The notes: generated by a model not told the origin, from the sequence alone. Shown: positions 7,997-17,676, counted from the first letter of the stretch. The stretch is DNA of 64,000 nt from Massilia sp. Root418 (GCF_001425265.1 NZ_LMEC01000002.1:3427-67426); one strand, 5' to 3'. Numbers and translations: made by a program.

Positions 7997-8707
7997 TCAA
8001 TCTGCCAGCTGGTTCTCCAGCCAGTCCAGAAGTTCGTCAAAAGTGGCGCAGATGGCGTCCGGCGCGATGCCCGCGTCCAGGTGGGCCGCGCTGCCGCTGC
8101 GGTTCATCCACACCGCGCGCAGGCCGGCGCGCTGCGCGCCCTCCACGTCCAGTTTCAAATCGTCGCCGACGTACACCGCTTCGGACGGGTCCACGTTCAG
8201 CGCCCGGCAGGCGGCCAGGAAAATGGCCGGATCAGGCTTGGCGCTGCCGAAATGCGCGGCCGCCAGCGACACCTTGAAATGGTGGGCCATGCCGACAACT
8301 TCAAGGTCCGCGTTGCCGTTGGTGATGGTGCCCAGCACCAGGCGATCCTTCAGCTTGAGCAGGCCGGGCAGCACGTCGTCGTACAGCTTGACGGCGTTGC
8401 GCGCGGCCGAGAAGTGGCGCATGGCGCCGTCCAGGTGGCGTTCGTCCTCGCCCAGCTCGGCGAACGCGGCCTGCAGGCCGGCACGGCGCAGGCTGGCCAG
8501 GTCCACGTGCAGCTCGGGCCGCGCCGCCAGCAGCGCCATGCGGCGCGCGCGCAGCTCGTCGATGGAAAATTGCTGCGCCACGCGCGGGGCGTGCTCGGCC
8601 AGCCAGGCATGCAGCGTGAGTTCGGCCTGGGCGATTACGGGTGCAATCGGCCACAGGGTGTCGTCCAGGTCGAACAGGATGGCTTTCGGAGGCTTACGGG
8701 CTGTCAT
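7997..8707 (-). CDS. HAD-superfamily hydrolase
   Basis: 236 residues. Motif I AILFDLDDTLW supplies the nucleophile aspartate (D13) and the acid/base aspartate (D15). Motif II is in LVLGTITNGNAD, the motif III lysine is in HFGSAKPDPAIF, and motif IV is VYVGDDLKLDVEGAQRAG. The all-helical cap between motifs I and II makes it a subclass I phosphatase of the YjjG/Gph type. Substrate is unknown. It is probably co-transcribed with hrcA, 36 bases downstream. Confidence 0.85.
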   Translation of the reverse strand: MTARKPPKAILFDLDDTLWPIAPVIAQAELTLHAWLAEHAPRVAQQFSIDELRARRMALLAARPELHVDLASLRRAGLQAAFAELGEDERHLDGAMRHFSAARNAVKLYDDVLPGLLKLKDRLVLGTITNGNADLEVVGMAHHFKVSLAAAHFGSAKPDPAIFLAACRALNVDPSEAVYVGDDLKLDVEGAQRAGLRAVWMNRSGSAAHLDAGIAPDAICATFDELLDWLENQLAD

Positions 8708-8834
8708 GGAGATATTGTCGCACGGCTGCGGCTGGCGGGGCTACAGACGCGTGCACCGCGCCAGACACGTCGCACGCGGCACGCGGCACGGCCCGTGCAT
8801 GTAAAATTGGCAGATCGTCTACAGGGAGTGTGCT

Positions 8835-10349
8835 TTGCCCCAATTGTTCCGCCTGCCCGCCCAGGCCAAACCGGCCCGACCGCTCAGCCTGTCTGCACTG
8901 CCTGCCTTGCGCACCCTGCCGCCGCTGGCCGTGCTTGCCCTGCTGGCGGCCTGTGCCGGCCAGCCCGGCCAGCCCTCGCCAGCGGCCGCGCAGCCCGCCC
9001 CGCCACCAGCCGGGGCCGCCATCCTGGCCGCGCCGGACGGCTTTGCCGCCTACGTGCTGATGGGCGAATCCGGCGCTGTGGCGCGCGTGGTGCTGGACGC
9101 GCCGGCCTGCCCCGCCATCACCGTGGACGGCGCCAGCCGCCCGATGGCGCTGCGCGCCGCACCCGCCACCCTGCCGCTGCGGCCGACCGCCGGCAAGGGC
9201 GACGCCAAGCCGTCCGCCTTCCCGCTGCGGGTGTGCGAAGCGGACCTGCCGCCGGCAGCCGCCAGCGCCAGCGTGCTGGGCCGCGCCTTGCCGCTGCCGC
9301 GCGCCGAACCGCAGCGCATTGTCGTCATCGGCGACACCGGCTGCCGCCTGAAAAAAAGCGGCAACGAATACCAGGACTGCAACGACCCGCAAGCCTATCC
9401 CTTCGCCACGGTTGCGGCGGCTGCTGCGGCCTGGCGGCCAGACCTGGTGGTGCACGTGGGCGACTACCACTACCGCGAAACCGCCTGCCCCGCCGGCAAG
9501 GCCGGCTGCGCCGGCAGCCCCTACGGCTACGGCTGGGACGCCTGGCGCGAGGACTTGTTCCGCCCCGCCGCCGCCCTGCTGTCGGCCGCGCCATGGGTGG
9601 TGGCGCGTGGCAACCACGAAAGCTGCGAACGCGCCGGCCAGGGCTGGTGGCGGCTGTTGGACCCGCGTCCCCTGCGCAGCGGCCGCGACTGCATCGACCC
9701 CGCCTCCGACAGCGCCGGCGACTACAGCGAACCGTACGCCGTGTCCCTGGGCGGCAACGCCCAGCTGCTGGTGGCCGACACCGCCGCCACGACGTGGAAA
9801 GGCCTGAAGCCGGGCGACACTGGCTACGAACAGTACCGCGCCACCTACCGCCGGCTGGACGCGCTGTCGCAGCAGGCCGACTGGAACATCGGCGTGATGC
9901 ACCACCCCATCCTGGGCGTGGGCGCCGAGCTCAAACCGAATGGCCAGCTCGACTGGCACCTGGGCGACCTCGGCCTGCAGCAAAGTTTCGGCTCGCTCAA
10001 CCCGCAGCTGCTGCCGGCGCGCGTGCAGGCGCTGCTGTCCGGCCATGTGCACCTGTGGCAGCAGCTGAGCTTTTCCAGCCCGCATCCCACCCAGTTCGTG
10101 GCCGGCTTCTCCGGCACCGCCGAAGACATGGCCCCGCTGCCGGCGCGCCTGCCGGCCGGCGTCAGCCCGGCGCCGGGCGCGGTGGCCGACCAGTTCAGTA
10201 CCTGGATCGGCGGCTTCGGCTTCATGGCCATGGAGCGCGGCGGGCCGGGCGAATGGACGGTGACCGTGCACGACCGGCATGGCGCCGTAAAAAACCGCTG
10301 CCAGATCAGCGGCAGACGCTCCGTATGCAGCGTGACACAAGTACAATAG
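8835..10349 (+). CDS. Metallophosphoesterase, predicted lipoprotein
   Basis: 504 residues. I use the TTG at 8835 because AGGGAG precedes it at normal spacing and it gives a complete lipoprotein signal ending LALLAAC (Cys at about residue 41), followed by a Pro/Ala-rich linker. The calcineurin-like metal motifs are all present in order: IVVIGDTG, VVHVGDYHYRE, VVARGNHES, GVMHHPI and LLSGHVHLWQ. It should be an envelope-anchored phosphatase or phosphodiesterase with a two-metal centre. Substrate is unknown. Several cysteines in the central region may form disulfides, consistent with export. Confidence 0.85.
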   Translation: MPQLFRLPAQAKPARPLSLSALPALRTLPPLAVLALLAACAGQPGQPSPAAAQPAPPPAGAAILAAPDGFAAYVLMGESGAVARVVLDAPACPAITVDGASRPMALRAAPATLPLRPTAGKGDAKPSAFPLRVCEADLPPAAASASVLGRALPLPRAEPQRIVVIGDTGCRLKKSGNEYQDCNDPQAYPFATVAAAAAAWRPDLVVHVGDYHYRETACPAGKAGCAGSPYGYGWDAWREDLFRPAAALLSAAPWVVARGNHESCERAGQGWWRLLDPRPLRSGRDCIDPASDSAGDYSEPYAVSLGGNAQLLVADTAATTWKGLKPGDTGYEQYRATYRRLDALSQQADWNIGVMHHPILGVGAELKPNGQLDWHLGDLGLQQSFGSLNPQLLPARVQALLSGHVHLWQQLSFSSPHPTQFVAGFSGTAEDMAPLPARLPAGVSPAPGAVADQFSTWIGGFGFMAMERGGPGEWTVTVHDRHGAVKNRCQISGRRSVCSVTQVQ

Positions 10350-10498
10350 CCGGTTTCGCCATGCCAAAAGTCACAAGCTGTTACAAGTTGCCGGTTCCGG
10401 ATGCACTAAAATAGGCGCCGATTGCGCCTATCGCCTCCGCAGCCGCAAGGCCCGGCCTTCCTTACCTTAAGTACTTACATCAGTATCTGGAGAGTTTT
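10350..10498. other. Intergenic region ahead of the lipoprotein pair
   Basis: 149 bases. It holds a hairpin TAGGCGC (10412-10418), loop CGATT, GCGCCTA (10424-10430) without a T-run, and an AT-rich patch gtacttacatcagtatctgg just before the downstream ribosome site (GGAGAG). It probably contains the promoter of the lipoprotein genes. Confidence 0.5.
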
Positions 10499-11077
10499 AT
10501 GAAAAGTTTGACCTCGCGTTGCGGCGCAGCCCTGCTGTTGGCCAGTGCGCTGGCCGCTTGCGGCGGCAGCGGCAGCGGCAGCCTGCCGGTGAGCGGCAGC
10601 ATTGTCGGCCTGAACCGTGCCGGCCTGATCCTCAGCAACGGCGGCAAACAGCTGGTGATCGACGGCGCACCGACCACCTTCTCCTTCCCCGACCTGCTGG
10701 CGCCGGACACCGCGTTTGAAGTCAAGGTGGACAAGAGCCCGGACGGCCAGCAGTGCACCCCAAGCAACAACAAGAACAAGATCAACTATTACACCTACAG
10801 CACCACGGTCATCACCTGCACCACCGACCCGTACCCGCTGGGTGGCAAGATCACTGGCCTGACCGGCTCCGGCCTGGTGCTGGCCAACGGCGACAACACC
10901 GTCGCCCCGCTGGCCGGCGCCGCCACGTTCGTGTTCCCCGGCCTGGTGCCCAACGGCGCCCCCTACGGCGTGACCGTGCTCAAGCAGCCGGCCGGCCAGA
11001 CCTGCACCGTTGCCAACGGCACCGCCACGGCCATGCCGAAGGCTGCCGTCGATACCATCGCTGTTACCTGTAATTAA
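10499..11077 (+). CDS. Lipoprotein with two repeated beta-type domains, unknown function
   Basis: 192 residues. The signal peptide ends in a lipobox (LAAC, about residue 20), then a Gly/Ser linker. Two similar modules follow, about residues 30-113 and 114-192. Each begins with a G-x-I-x-GL then GL(I/V)L-x-NG pattern, runs through alternating hydrophobic residues, and ends with Cys-Thr and a final I-T-C / V-T-C, giving two cysteines per module. The second module has PYGVTVLKQPAGQTCTVANG. Such modules recur in uncharacterised Burkholderiales lipoproteins; I know of no assigned function. A paralogue follows 14 bases downstream. Confidence 0.8.
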   Translation: MKSLTSRCGAALLLASALAACGGSGSGSLPVSGSIVGLNRAGLILSNGGKQLVIDGAPTTFSFPDLLAPDTAFEVKVDKSPDGQQCTPSNNKNKINYYTYSTTVITCTTDPYPLGGKITGLTGSGLVLANGDNTVAPLAGAATFVFPGLVPNGAPYGVTVLKQPAGQTCTVANGTATAMPKAAVDTIAVTCN

Positions 11078-11091
11078 GCCCGGAGCCATTA

Positions 11092-11715
11092 ATGAAAGCA
11101 TTCCCTGTACGCACTACCGCCGCGGCGGCCCTGCTGCTGGCGCTGAGCGCCTGCGGCGGCAAAGCGTCGTTCGACGTGGCCGGCGTATTCGTCACCAGCC
11201 AAGGCGTGTCGCAGCCGATGGCCAACAGCGGCCTGGTGCTGCTGAACGGCAGCGACCAGTTGCCGGTAAATGTCGGCGCCACCAGCTTCAAGTTCAACAA
11301 CAGCATTTCCTACGGCACGGCCTACGACATCAAGGTGCTCAAGCAGCCCAACCACATGACGTGCAGCGTGGTCAACGGCAGCGGTTCGGCCGGCCACACG
11401 GCCACCATCGCCGCCAGCGTGATCTGCAACCAGAACACCTACTCCATCGGCGGCACGGTGACCGGCATCACGGGCGACTACAACGTCAAGCTGACCAACG
11501 GCAGTACCGGCGGCCAGGTCGTGCTGACCAAGGACACGCCGAACTTCACCTTCAGCGTGCCAGTGGCGGACGGCCAGCCCTACGGCGTGACGGTGCTGGA
11601 CATCACCTCGGCCACGGTCAATCCGGTCAAGCTGGGTTGCACGGTTGCCAATGGCACCGACGTGATGGGCGACGCCAACCGCGCCAACATCGTTGTCACC
11701 TGCGCACCGAAGTAA
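11092..11715 (+). CDS. Paralogous repeat-domain lipoprotein, unknown function
   Basis: 207 residues. The signal peptide ends LALSAC (about residue 18). It has the same two-module plan as the preceding gene: module 1 ends near SVVNGSGSAGHTATIAASVI-Cys, and module 2 contains GGTVTGITG, PYGVTVLD and ends CTVANG...IVVTC. It is clearly related to the upstream protein but diverged, so this is an old tandem duplication. The short gap implies one transcript, closed by the terminator at 11827. Probably a surface or periplasm-facing lipoprotein; function unknown. Confidence 0.8.
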   Translation: MKAFPVRTTAAAALLLALSACGGKASFDVAGVFVTSQGVSQPMANSGLVLLNGSDQLPVNVGATSFKFNNSISYGTAYDIKVLKQPNHMTCSVVNGSGSAGHTATIAASVICNQNTYSIGGTVTGITGDYNVKLTNGSTGGQVVLTKDTPNFTFSVPVADGQPYGVTVLDITSATVNPVKLGCTVANGTDVMGDANRANIVVTCAPK

Positions 11716-11826
11716 GAAGACATTCAGGAGGAGAATAACTGGTATCGCCAAAATAAATTGGCGATATATTCCGCGGCGCAGCATACTGCACCTGTCTCCT
11801 CCATTTCTTCCCAAAGAATTGGATTT

Positions 11827-11854
11827 AGCCCGCTCCCTGAGCGGGCTTTTTTTT
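11827..11854 (+). terminator. Rho-independent terminator after the lipoprotein pair
   Basis: Perfect 8-bp stem AGCCCGCT (11827-11834) / AGCGGGCT (11840-11847) with a 5-base loop, followed by a run of eight T (11847-11854). Confidence 0.93.
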
Positions 11855-11869
11855 GCCCTCGCAAAACAA

Positions 11870-11933
11870 AAAATGGGGTCAGGGTTAACTATTCGGGAAA
11901 CATTTCCCGAATAATTAACCCTGACCCCATTTT
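11870..11933. mobile_element. Long inverted repeat resembling RAYT-associated palindromes
   Basis: Two 31-base arms (11870-11900 and 11903-11933) are complementary with one mismatch and only CA between them. The outer ends read AAAATGGGGTCAGGGTTAA and its complement. The TGGGGTCAG(A/G)GT core is a motif I associate with REP-type repeats mobilised by TnpA_REP (RAYT) transposases; no transposase is present. It sits between the terminator at 11827 and the end of rsmA, and could also end the rsmA transcript. Confidence 0.75.
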
Positions 11934-11952
11934 CGCGGTGGCGCGGAGTGGC

Positions 11953-12729
11953 TTAGACTGGCTTGAGCAGGTTGGCGAGGGCGACGTAGCCTTCCAGCGC
12001 AACCGTCTCGGGACGGGCGGTGGGGTCGATGCCGGCGGCGCGGATCTGCTCTTCGGTGAACATGCCGGACAGGCAGTTGCGGATCACCTTGCGGCGCTGC
12101 GAGAACGCTTTCTGCACCACCGCTTCCAGCGTCTCGCGGTCGCACGGCAAGGGATTGGCGACCGGGATCATGCGCACGATGGCCGAGTCCACCTTGGGCG
12201 GCGGGTCGAACGCTTCCGGCGGCACCACGAACAGCAGGTCCATGTGGTAGCGCCATTGCAGCATCACCGACAGGCGGCCGTACACCTTGCTGCCCGGCTC
12301 GGCCACCATGCGCTCGACCACTTCTTTCTGCAGCATGAAGTGCTGGTCCTGCACCTGCGGCGCGAACTCGGCCAGGTGGAACAGCAGCGGGCTGGAGATG
12401 TTGTACGGCAGGTTGCCCACCACGCGCAGCTTCTGCCCTTCCGGCACCGGAATGCTGCCGAAGTCGAACTTGAGGGCGTCGCCGGAGTGGATGGTGAGCT
12501 TGTCGCGCGGGTATTTCTTTTCCAGGCGCGCCACCAGGTCACGGTCCAGCTCGACCACGTGCATGTGCGGCAGGGAACGCAGCAGCTGGTCCGTCATCGC
12601 CGCCAGGCCGGGCCCGATTTCCACCATGGCGTCGCCGGCGCGCGGGTTGATGGATTCGGTGATGCTGGACAGGACGTTGTCGTCGTGCAGGAAGTTCTGG
12701 CCGAAGCGTTTGCGTGCGATGTGTTTCAT
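11953..12729 (-). CDS. rsmA: 16S rRNA (adenine1518-N6/adenine1519-N6)-dimethyltransferase
   Basis: 258 residues from the ATG at 12729 ([16 protein letters not shown]), the family start. It dimethylates two adjacent adenines in the 3'-terminal helix of 16S rRNA using S-adenosylmethionine during 30S maturation. Visible motifs are [10 protein letters not shown] (SAM-binding motif I), VVELDRD (motif II) and [11 protein letters not shown] (catalytic NLPY). It is last in the lptD-surA-pdxA-rsmA operon, 10 bases after pdxA. Confidence 0.97.
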   Translation of the reverse strand: MKHIARKRFGQNFLHDDNVLSSITESINPRAGDAMVEIGPGLAAMTDQLLRSLPHMHVVELDRDLVARLEKKYPRDKLTIHSGDALKFDFGSIPVPEGQKLRVVGNLPYNISSPLLFHLAEFAPQVQDQHFMLQKEVVERMVAEPGSKVYGRLSVMLQWRYHMDLLFVVPPEAFDPPPKVDSAIVRMIPVANPLPCDRETLEAVVQKAFSQRRKVIRNCLSGMFTEEQIRAAGIDPTARPETVALEGYVALANLLKPV

Positions 12730-12739
12730 GGGTGTTCTT

Positions 12740-13849
12740 TTAAATGTTGTTGGCGGCGTTGGCCATGGCGGCGGCGGCGGCAATGGCCGCTTCCATGCTG
12801 CCGCATTCGGCCAGGCCCAGGCCTTGCGCGGCCAGGTCGAGCGCGGTGCCGTGGTCGACCGAGGTGCGGATCAGCGGCAGGCCGAGCGTGATGTTGATAC
12901 CGCGCCCGAAGGTGGCGTACTTCAGCACCGGCAGGCCCTGGTCGTGGTACATGGCCAGCACGCAGTCGGCGTGCTGCAGGTATTTGGGCTGGAACAGGGT
13001 GTCGGCCGGATACGGGCCGCGCGCGTCGATGCCGCGCGCCTGCGCGGCGGCGATGGCCGGGGCCACCACGTCAATGTCTTCGCGGCCCAGGTAGCCGTTT
13101 TCGCCCGCGTGCGGGTTCAGGCCGGCCACCAGGATGCGCGGCGCGGCAATGCCGAATTTGGTCTTCAGGTCGTGCGCAATGATGTCCAGGGTGGTGCCCA
13201 GGCTGTCCACCGTAAGCGCGGCGGCGACGTCCTTGAGCGGCAAATGGGTGGTGGCCAGCGCCACCCGCAGCGGCGGCGGCGCGGGCGGCGCGGCTTCGCC
13301 GGCCGGCGGCAGGGCCTGCACCGGCTGGCCGGCCAGCATCATCACCACTTGCGCGGTGCCGGTTTTCTCAGCGTAGTATTCGGTGTGGCCGGAGAAGGCC
13401 ACGCCGGCGTCGTTGATGGTGCTCTTTTGCAGCGGCGCGGTGGCCACCGCGTCGAACCAGCCGGCGGCGATGCCTTCGATGGAGGCGTCCAGGGTGGCCA
13501 GCACGGCGCGGCCGTTTTCCTTGTCCAGGGTGCCGGGCACCACGTGGGCCGCCAGCGGCACGTCGATCACGCTGATGGTGCCGGGGCCGAAGTGCGGCAG
13601 GCCGCCGTTGCGCACCGCCTGCAGCGACAGCGCGGACAGGCGGATGGCAGGGTCGATATAGCTGGCCGTCATGGCCAGGAAGGCGGCGTCGCCCAGCAGC
13701 ACGCAATTGACTTCGTTGCGCAGCGCCCAGGCGGCGCGGATGGCGATTTCCGGGCCGATGCCGGCCGGTTCCCCGGCGGTCACGGCGATGGCCGGACGGC
13801 TGCCGGGGGGGCGCACTCTGGGGCGCCCGGATTGCAAAGTGGCGCTCAT
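12740..13849 (-). CDS. pdxA: 4-hydroxythreonine-4-phosphate dehydrogenase
   Basis: 369 residues, slightly long because of a 15-20-residue N-terminal Arg/Pro-rich leader and an insertion around [10 protein letters not shown]. PdxA oxidises 4-phosphohydroxy-L-threonine with NAD+ in the DXP-dependent pyridoxal phosphate pathway. Conserved segments include [44 protein letters not shown] and [13 protein letters not shown], with the metal-binding histidines and aspartate. It lies between surA and rsmA, as in Escherichia coli. Confidence 0.96.
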   Translation of the reverse strand: MSATLQSGRPRVRPPGSRPAIAVTAGEPAGIGPEIAIRAAWALRNEVNCVLLGDAAFLAMTASYIDPAIRLSALSLQAVRNGGLPHFGPGTISVIDVPLAAHVVPGTLDKENGRAVLATLDASIEGIAAGWFDAVATAPLQKSTINDAGVAFSGHTEYYAEKTGTAQVVMMLAGQPVQALPPAGEAAPPAPPPLRVALATTHLPLKDVAAALTVDSLGTTLDIIAHDLKTKFGIAAPRILVAGLNPHAGENGYLGREDIDVVAPAIAAAQARGIDARGPYPADTLFQPKYLQHADCVLAMYHDQGLPVLKYATFGRGINITLGLPLIRTSVDHGTALDLAAQGLGLAECGSMEAAIAAAAAMANAANNI

Positions 13850-13871
13850 CGAGGCTCCCCTTCCTTTTCCG

Positions 13872-15305
13872 TTATTTCAGGTCGTCGCCGCGGTATTCCA
13901 CGTAGGCGCGGTCGCGCACCTGGCGCTGCCAGTCTTCGGCCGCTTCCTCGGTCTTGCGTTCGCGGATGGCGTTGCGGGCGGCGGTGCGCTGCTTCTCTTT
14001 GGACAGGTCGTCGGTCTTGCGCTCCAGGACTTCGATCAGGTGGTAGCCGAAGCTGGTTTCCACCGGCGCGCTCACTTCGCCGATCTTCAGCCCATTCATG
14101 GCCGCTTCGAATTCCGGCAGCGTGTCGCCCGGCATCAGCCAGCCCAGGTCGCCGCCCTTGGCGGCCGAGGTGTCGTTCGACTGCAGGCGCGCCAGGTCTT
14201 CGAACTTGGCCGCCTTGTTGTCCAGGCGCTCCTTCAGTTCCAGCAGCTTGCGCTTGGCGTCGGCGGCGCTGGTGGTGGGCGTGACCTTGATCAGGATGTG
14301 GCGCGCGCGGGTCTGCGTGACGGCCGCTGCGGCCTGCGCTTCGGCCATGCTGCGCTTCTCGCTCAGCTTGAGGATGTGGAAGGCGCCCACGCTCTTCATC
14401 ACCGGCGTGACCTGGCCCGGCTTCAGTTTTTCCAGCGCTTCGGCGAACAGCGGCGGCAGGCGGTCGGCGCTGCGCCAGCCCACTTCGCCGCCTTTGAGCG
14501 CGTCGCCGGCGTCGGAATAGGTGGCGGCCATCTTGGCGAAGTCGGCGCCGGTGCGCAGCTGGCGCATCACTTCGTCGGCGCGCGCCTTCTTCTGCGCGAT
14601 CACTTCGGGCGAAGCGTTTTCCGGGATGCGGATCATGATCTGCGAGATGTTCATTTCGTACTGCTCGGCTGCCATGGCGGCTTCGGCGGCCAGGTGGGCG
14701 TCCACCTCGGCGTCCGAGATCTGCACCTTGGAATCGACCTCATGCTCGCGCAGGCGCTGCATGATGATCTCTTCGCGGATCTCTTCGCGGAAGGCGGCAA
14801 AAGTGATGCCTTCCTTTTCCATCTGGTTGCGCATGTCCTGCACGGTGAGCTTCTGCTGCTCGGCGATGCGGGCGATGGCGCGGTCGAGCTGGTTGTCGTC
14901 CACCCGCACGCCCATTTCCTTGGCCAGCTGCAGCTGCGCGCGTTCGACGATCATGCGCTCCAGGATCTGGCGCTGCAGGTCGGCGTCGCCGGGCAGCTGC
15001 ACGTTCTGCGCCTTCATGCGCTGCACCACGGTCTTGACGCGGTCGGCCAGCTCGCGGCGGGTAATGACGTCTTCATTGACTACCACGGCGATCGAATCGA
15101 TCGGCGTGTTGTTGGTCTGGCCCACCGGCACCGGCGGCGTGAAGCCTTTCACGGCAGCGGCCGGGGCAGCCGGTTTGGCTGGTGAAGCAGCCGCTGGCTT
15201 GGCGTCCTGCGCCAGGGCGTTGCCGCCGGCGGTGATGGCGCACAGCAGCAGGGCTGCGATCTTGAGTTGGTGCATACGGGCATTACGCATAGATGTGACG
15301 CTCAT
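13872..15305 (-). CDS. surA: Periplasmic chaperone/peptidyl-prolyl isomerase SurA
   Basis: 477 residues. The signal peptide ends near GGNALAQ. A SurA N-terminal domain follows ([20 protein letters not shown], then VEREQL-type helices), with two parvulin PPIase domains at about residues 195-300 ([11 protein letters not shown]...) and 310-410 ([10 protein letters not shown]...). SurA escorts unfolded outer-membrane proteins, including LptD, to the Bam complex. The start is uncertain: ATGs at 15305, 15290 and 15275 all lack strong ribosome sites, and the last gives the most typical signal peptide. It lies 27 bases after lptD. Confidence 0.95.
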   Translation of the reverse strand: MSVTSMRNARMHQLKIAALLLCAITAGGNALAQDAKPAAASPAKPAAPAAAVKGFTPPVPVGQTNNTPIDSIAVVVNEDVITRRELADRVKTVVQRMKAQNVQLPGDADLQRQILERMIVERAQLQLAKEMGVRVDDNQLDRAIARIAEQQKLTVQDMRNQMEKEGITFAAFREEIREEIIMQRLREHEVDSKVQISDAEVDAHLAAEAAMAAEQYEMNISQIMIRIPENASPEVIAQKKARADEVMRQLRTGADFAKMAATYSDAGDALKGGEVGWRSADRLPPLFAEALEKLKPGQVTPVMKSVGAFHILKLSEKRSMAEAQAAAAVTQTRARHILIKVTPTTSAADAKRKLLELKERLDNKAAKFEDLARLQSNDTSAAKGGDLGWLMPGDTLPEFEAAMNGLKIGEVSAPVETSFGYHLIEVLERKTDDLSKEKQRTAARNAIRERKTEEAAEDWQRQVRDRAYVEYRGDDLK

Positions 15306-15332
15306 GAGTCAGTGGTGATGGATAAAGCCGGG

Positions 15333-17576
15333 TTAGCGGCGGGTGCTCTCGTTCAGGCGTTGGTAGCCTGGGATGCTGTTGCGCAGCACTTCCAGCGGAT
15401 TGCCGACGCCGAACTTGGACAGGCCGTTCAGCTCCAGCTGGAAGAAGATCGGCGTGGACGCTTCCTTGGCGGTGGTCACGAAGCGCTGCGCGCCCATGCG
15501 GAATACCCAGCAGTCGTGCGCGTATTCCAGGCCCAGCAGGCCTTCCAGGATCTTCTTGTCCTGCAGCGAGTAGCTGATGCGGCCCACGCCGTACCAGCGC
15601 GCCGTCAGCGGCCATTGGCTGGACAGGTCCAGGTTCTTGAACACGTCCTTGTTGCTGACCGTGTCGCGCAGGTAGCGGTAGCCCAGGTTCAGCACCTTTT
15701 TCGGGCCGGGGCTCCAGCGCACGGCGTGGTTGGTGCTGACTACCTTGCTGTCGGACTGATTGTACTGCAGCGCGCTGTCGATGGCCCAGCTCTCGGAAAT
15801 CACGCCGGTGGCCGCCAGCAGGATGTCCGACTTGGCGTCGCGCGTGGGCGTGCTGGCGTTGAGCTGCACGCGCTGGTCGCTGAAGTAGAAGCGCTGGCCA
15901 AAGGCCAGGCGCAGGCGCTCGGCGCCGCTGGCCTCCAGGAAGCGCGACACCACGGCTGCCGTGATCTGGTTGGCGTCGCCCACCCGGTCCGAGCCGACGA
16001 AGCGGTTCTCGTTGAAGATCTGCGAGAAATTGAAGGTGGCTGCCGCGGTGTCGAAGTTCGGGAACTCTTTCTGGTCGCGGTACGGGGTCTTCACGTAGAA
16101 CAGGCGCGGCTCCAGCGTCTGCGTGGCGGCGCGCCCGAACAGGGTGGTGTCGCGCTCGAACACCAGGCCGGAATCGAGCGACATGGTGGGCACGGCGCGG
16201 GTGAGCGACTTGCCATCGGCGCCGTCGTGCGGATCGAGCTGGTACGCGGCCGCGTTCAGCATCAGCTTGGGCGTAATGAAGTAGCTGGGGCCGATGATGG
16301 GGTAGCTCACCTGCGGCACCGCCACCAGGCGGTTGCCGCGCGTCAGGGTCGGGTGCCAGAAGCTGGTCAGCTCGCTGCTCACCTGCCAGTCGAAGCCGGC
16401 CACGTCGTAGCGCGCCGCGTGGAAATTGATGGCCGGCAGGCGGTCGTACGGGCGCGACACGAACAGGCTCGGGTCGGTGACGGCGGCCGGGTCCTGCAGC
16501 ACCTGGTATTTCTGCACCCGCGCCGACAGGCTCCAGTATTCGCCGCGGTAGTCGGTGCGCAGCTCGCGCAGCAGCTGGCGCTCGGCCGAGCCGGACACGG
16601 TCTTGGAGAAGTCGTTCGGGTAGTTGTTGTCCGACGCGGCGCGCACGTTCCAGCCGTAGGACCAGTCCTTGGCGATGGCCTGCGTGTGGTTGGACGTGAT
16701 CATCCAGCGGTCGGCGTCGGCCAGCTTGTCGTTCGGCAGATACTCTATGAAGGTGTCGCCGGCGTAGCTGCCGGCGTCGGTTTCACCGATGTAGCGCGCG
16801 TGCGCGCCAAGCTGGATGCCGCGCTGCGCGATCAGGCGCGGGAACAAGGTCAGGTCGCGGTTGGGCGCGATGTTGAAGTAGTACGGCACCGTCAGCTCGG
16901 CGCGGCCCTTGGAGCCGAAGCCCGGAATCGGCGGCAGCCAGCCGGAGCGGCGCGCGCCCGAGAGCGAGAACGACATGGCCGGCGTGCCGATGATGGGCAC
17001 GTCCTTGAAGTAGACGATGGTCTTGCCGGCGACGCCCACGTCGCGCCCGGTGTCCAGGTTCAGGGTGCTCGACTTCAGATACCAGTCCGGGTTCGGGCCC
17101 TGGCAGGTGCTGTAGGTGCCGTCGATGACCAGCGCCTCGTCCTCGTTGAGGAAGTTGATGCGCTGGGCCTTGCCCTGGGCCGCGTTCAGTTCCAGCTTGT
17201 AGGTCGGATTGAGCATATAGCCCTTGCCCGACTCCATGTTCAGCTTGACCTCGTCGCCCGTGTAGTAGTCGCCGTAGCGCCAGATCTTCACGCCGCCGCG
17301 CGCCTCGATCTCGTCCTCGACCTGGCGGAAGCAGGCCGTGTCGGCGGTGACGCGGGTCTTGTCGCGCACGATTTCGACGTCGCGCGCCAGGTTCAGCTCA
17401 CGGTCGGGACGGCCGTCGAATTCCTCGGCGCGGACGATGGTGGGCGCTTCCGGGTCCGCCACGTGGCTGCGTTTGGGGGCGGTCTGGGCGTAGCCGGGCA
17501 CCGCCGTGGCGGTGACGAGGGCTGTGAGCGCGAACGCCCAGCTGTGGGGGCTAGGAGGGACTGAGAACCGGCTCAT
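15333..17576 (-). CDS. lptD: LPS-assembly protein LptD
   Basis: 747 residues from the ATG at 17576; upstream in-frame codons overlap the divergent amgK leader and do not encode a signal. Signal peptide about residues 1-28 (ends VPGYAQ). The N-terminal OstA/LptA-like jellyroll covers roughly residues 50-190 and the remainder is the large outer-membrane barrel. LptD with LptE inserts lipopolysaccharide into the outer leaflet. It heads the lptD-surA-pdxA-rsmA operon, which couples LPS export with OMP chaperoning. Confidence 0.95.
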   Translation of the reverse strand: MSRFSVPPSPHSWAFALTALVTATAVPGYAQTAPKRSHVADPEAPTIVRAEEFDGRPDRELNLARDVEIVRDKTRVTADTACFRQVEDEIEARGGVKIWRYGDYYTGDEVKLNMESGKGYMLNPTYKLELNAAQGKAQRINFLNEDEALVIDGTYSTCQGPNPDWYLKSSTLNLDTGRDVGVAGKTIVYFKDVPIIGTPAMSFSLSGARRSGWLPPIPGFGSKGRAELTVPYYFNIAPNRDLTLFPRLIAQRGIQLGAHARYIGETDAGSYAGDTFIEYLPNDKLADADRWMITSNHTQAIAKDWSYGWNVRAASDNNYPNDFSKTVSGSAERQLLRELRTDYRGEYWSLSARVQKYQVLQDPAAVTDPSLFVSRPYDRLPAINFHAARYDVAGFDWQVSSELTSFWHPTLTRGNRLVAVPQVSYPIIGPSYFITPKLMLNAAAYQLDPHDGADGKSLTRAVPTMSLDSGLVFERDTTLFGRAATQTLEPRLFYVKTPYRDQKEFPNFDTAAATFNFSQIFNENRFVGSDRVGDANQITAAVVSRFLEASGAERLRLAFGQRFYFSDQRVQLNASTPTRDAKSDILLAATGVISESWAIDSALQYNQSDSKVVSTNHAVRWSPGPKKVLNLGYRYLRDTVSNKDVFKNLDLSSQWPLTARWYGVGRISYSLQDKKILEGLLGLEYAHDCWVFRMGAQRFVTTAKEASTPIFFQLELNGLSKFGVGNPLEVLRNSIPGYQRLNESTRR

Positions 17577-17676
17577 GAAATGAAGGGACGAAACACCATA
17601 GACCAGGCGATTTTTTAAGTTGAATCCCTTATTATATGGGAATTGTTCACACCAACCGGATTCCACAGGCTGTTTC
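17577..17676. promoter_or_regulatory. Divergent lptD/amgK promoter region
   Basis: 100 bases between the lptD and amgK starts, with AT-rich stretches (gattttttaagttgaatccc and ttattatatggg) that are plausible promoter cores for the two directions. No specific operator is recognised. Confidence 0.5.

Noticed and set aside
8081..10414. Long plus-strand frame (777 codons) through the HAD and metallophosphatase genes
   Set aside because: Out of frame with the metallophosphatase, whose motifs are intact, and antisense to the HAD gene.
10412..10430. Hairpin before the lipoprotein pair as a terminator
   Set aside because: Seven-base stem without a following T-run; reported only as a hairpin in the intergenic region.
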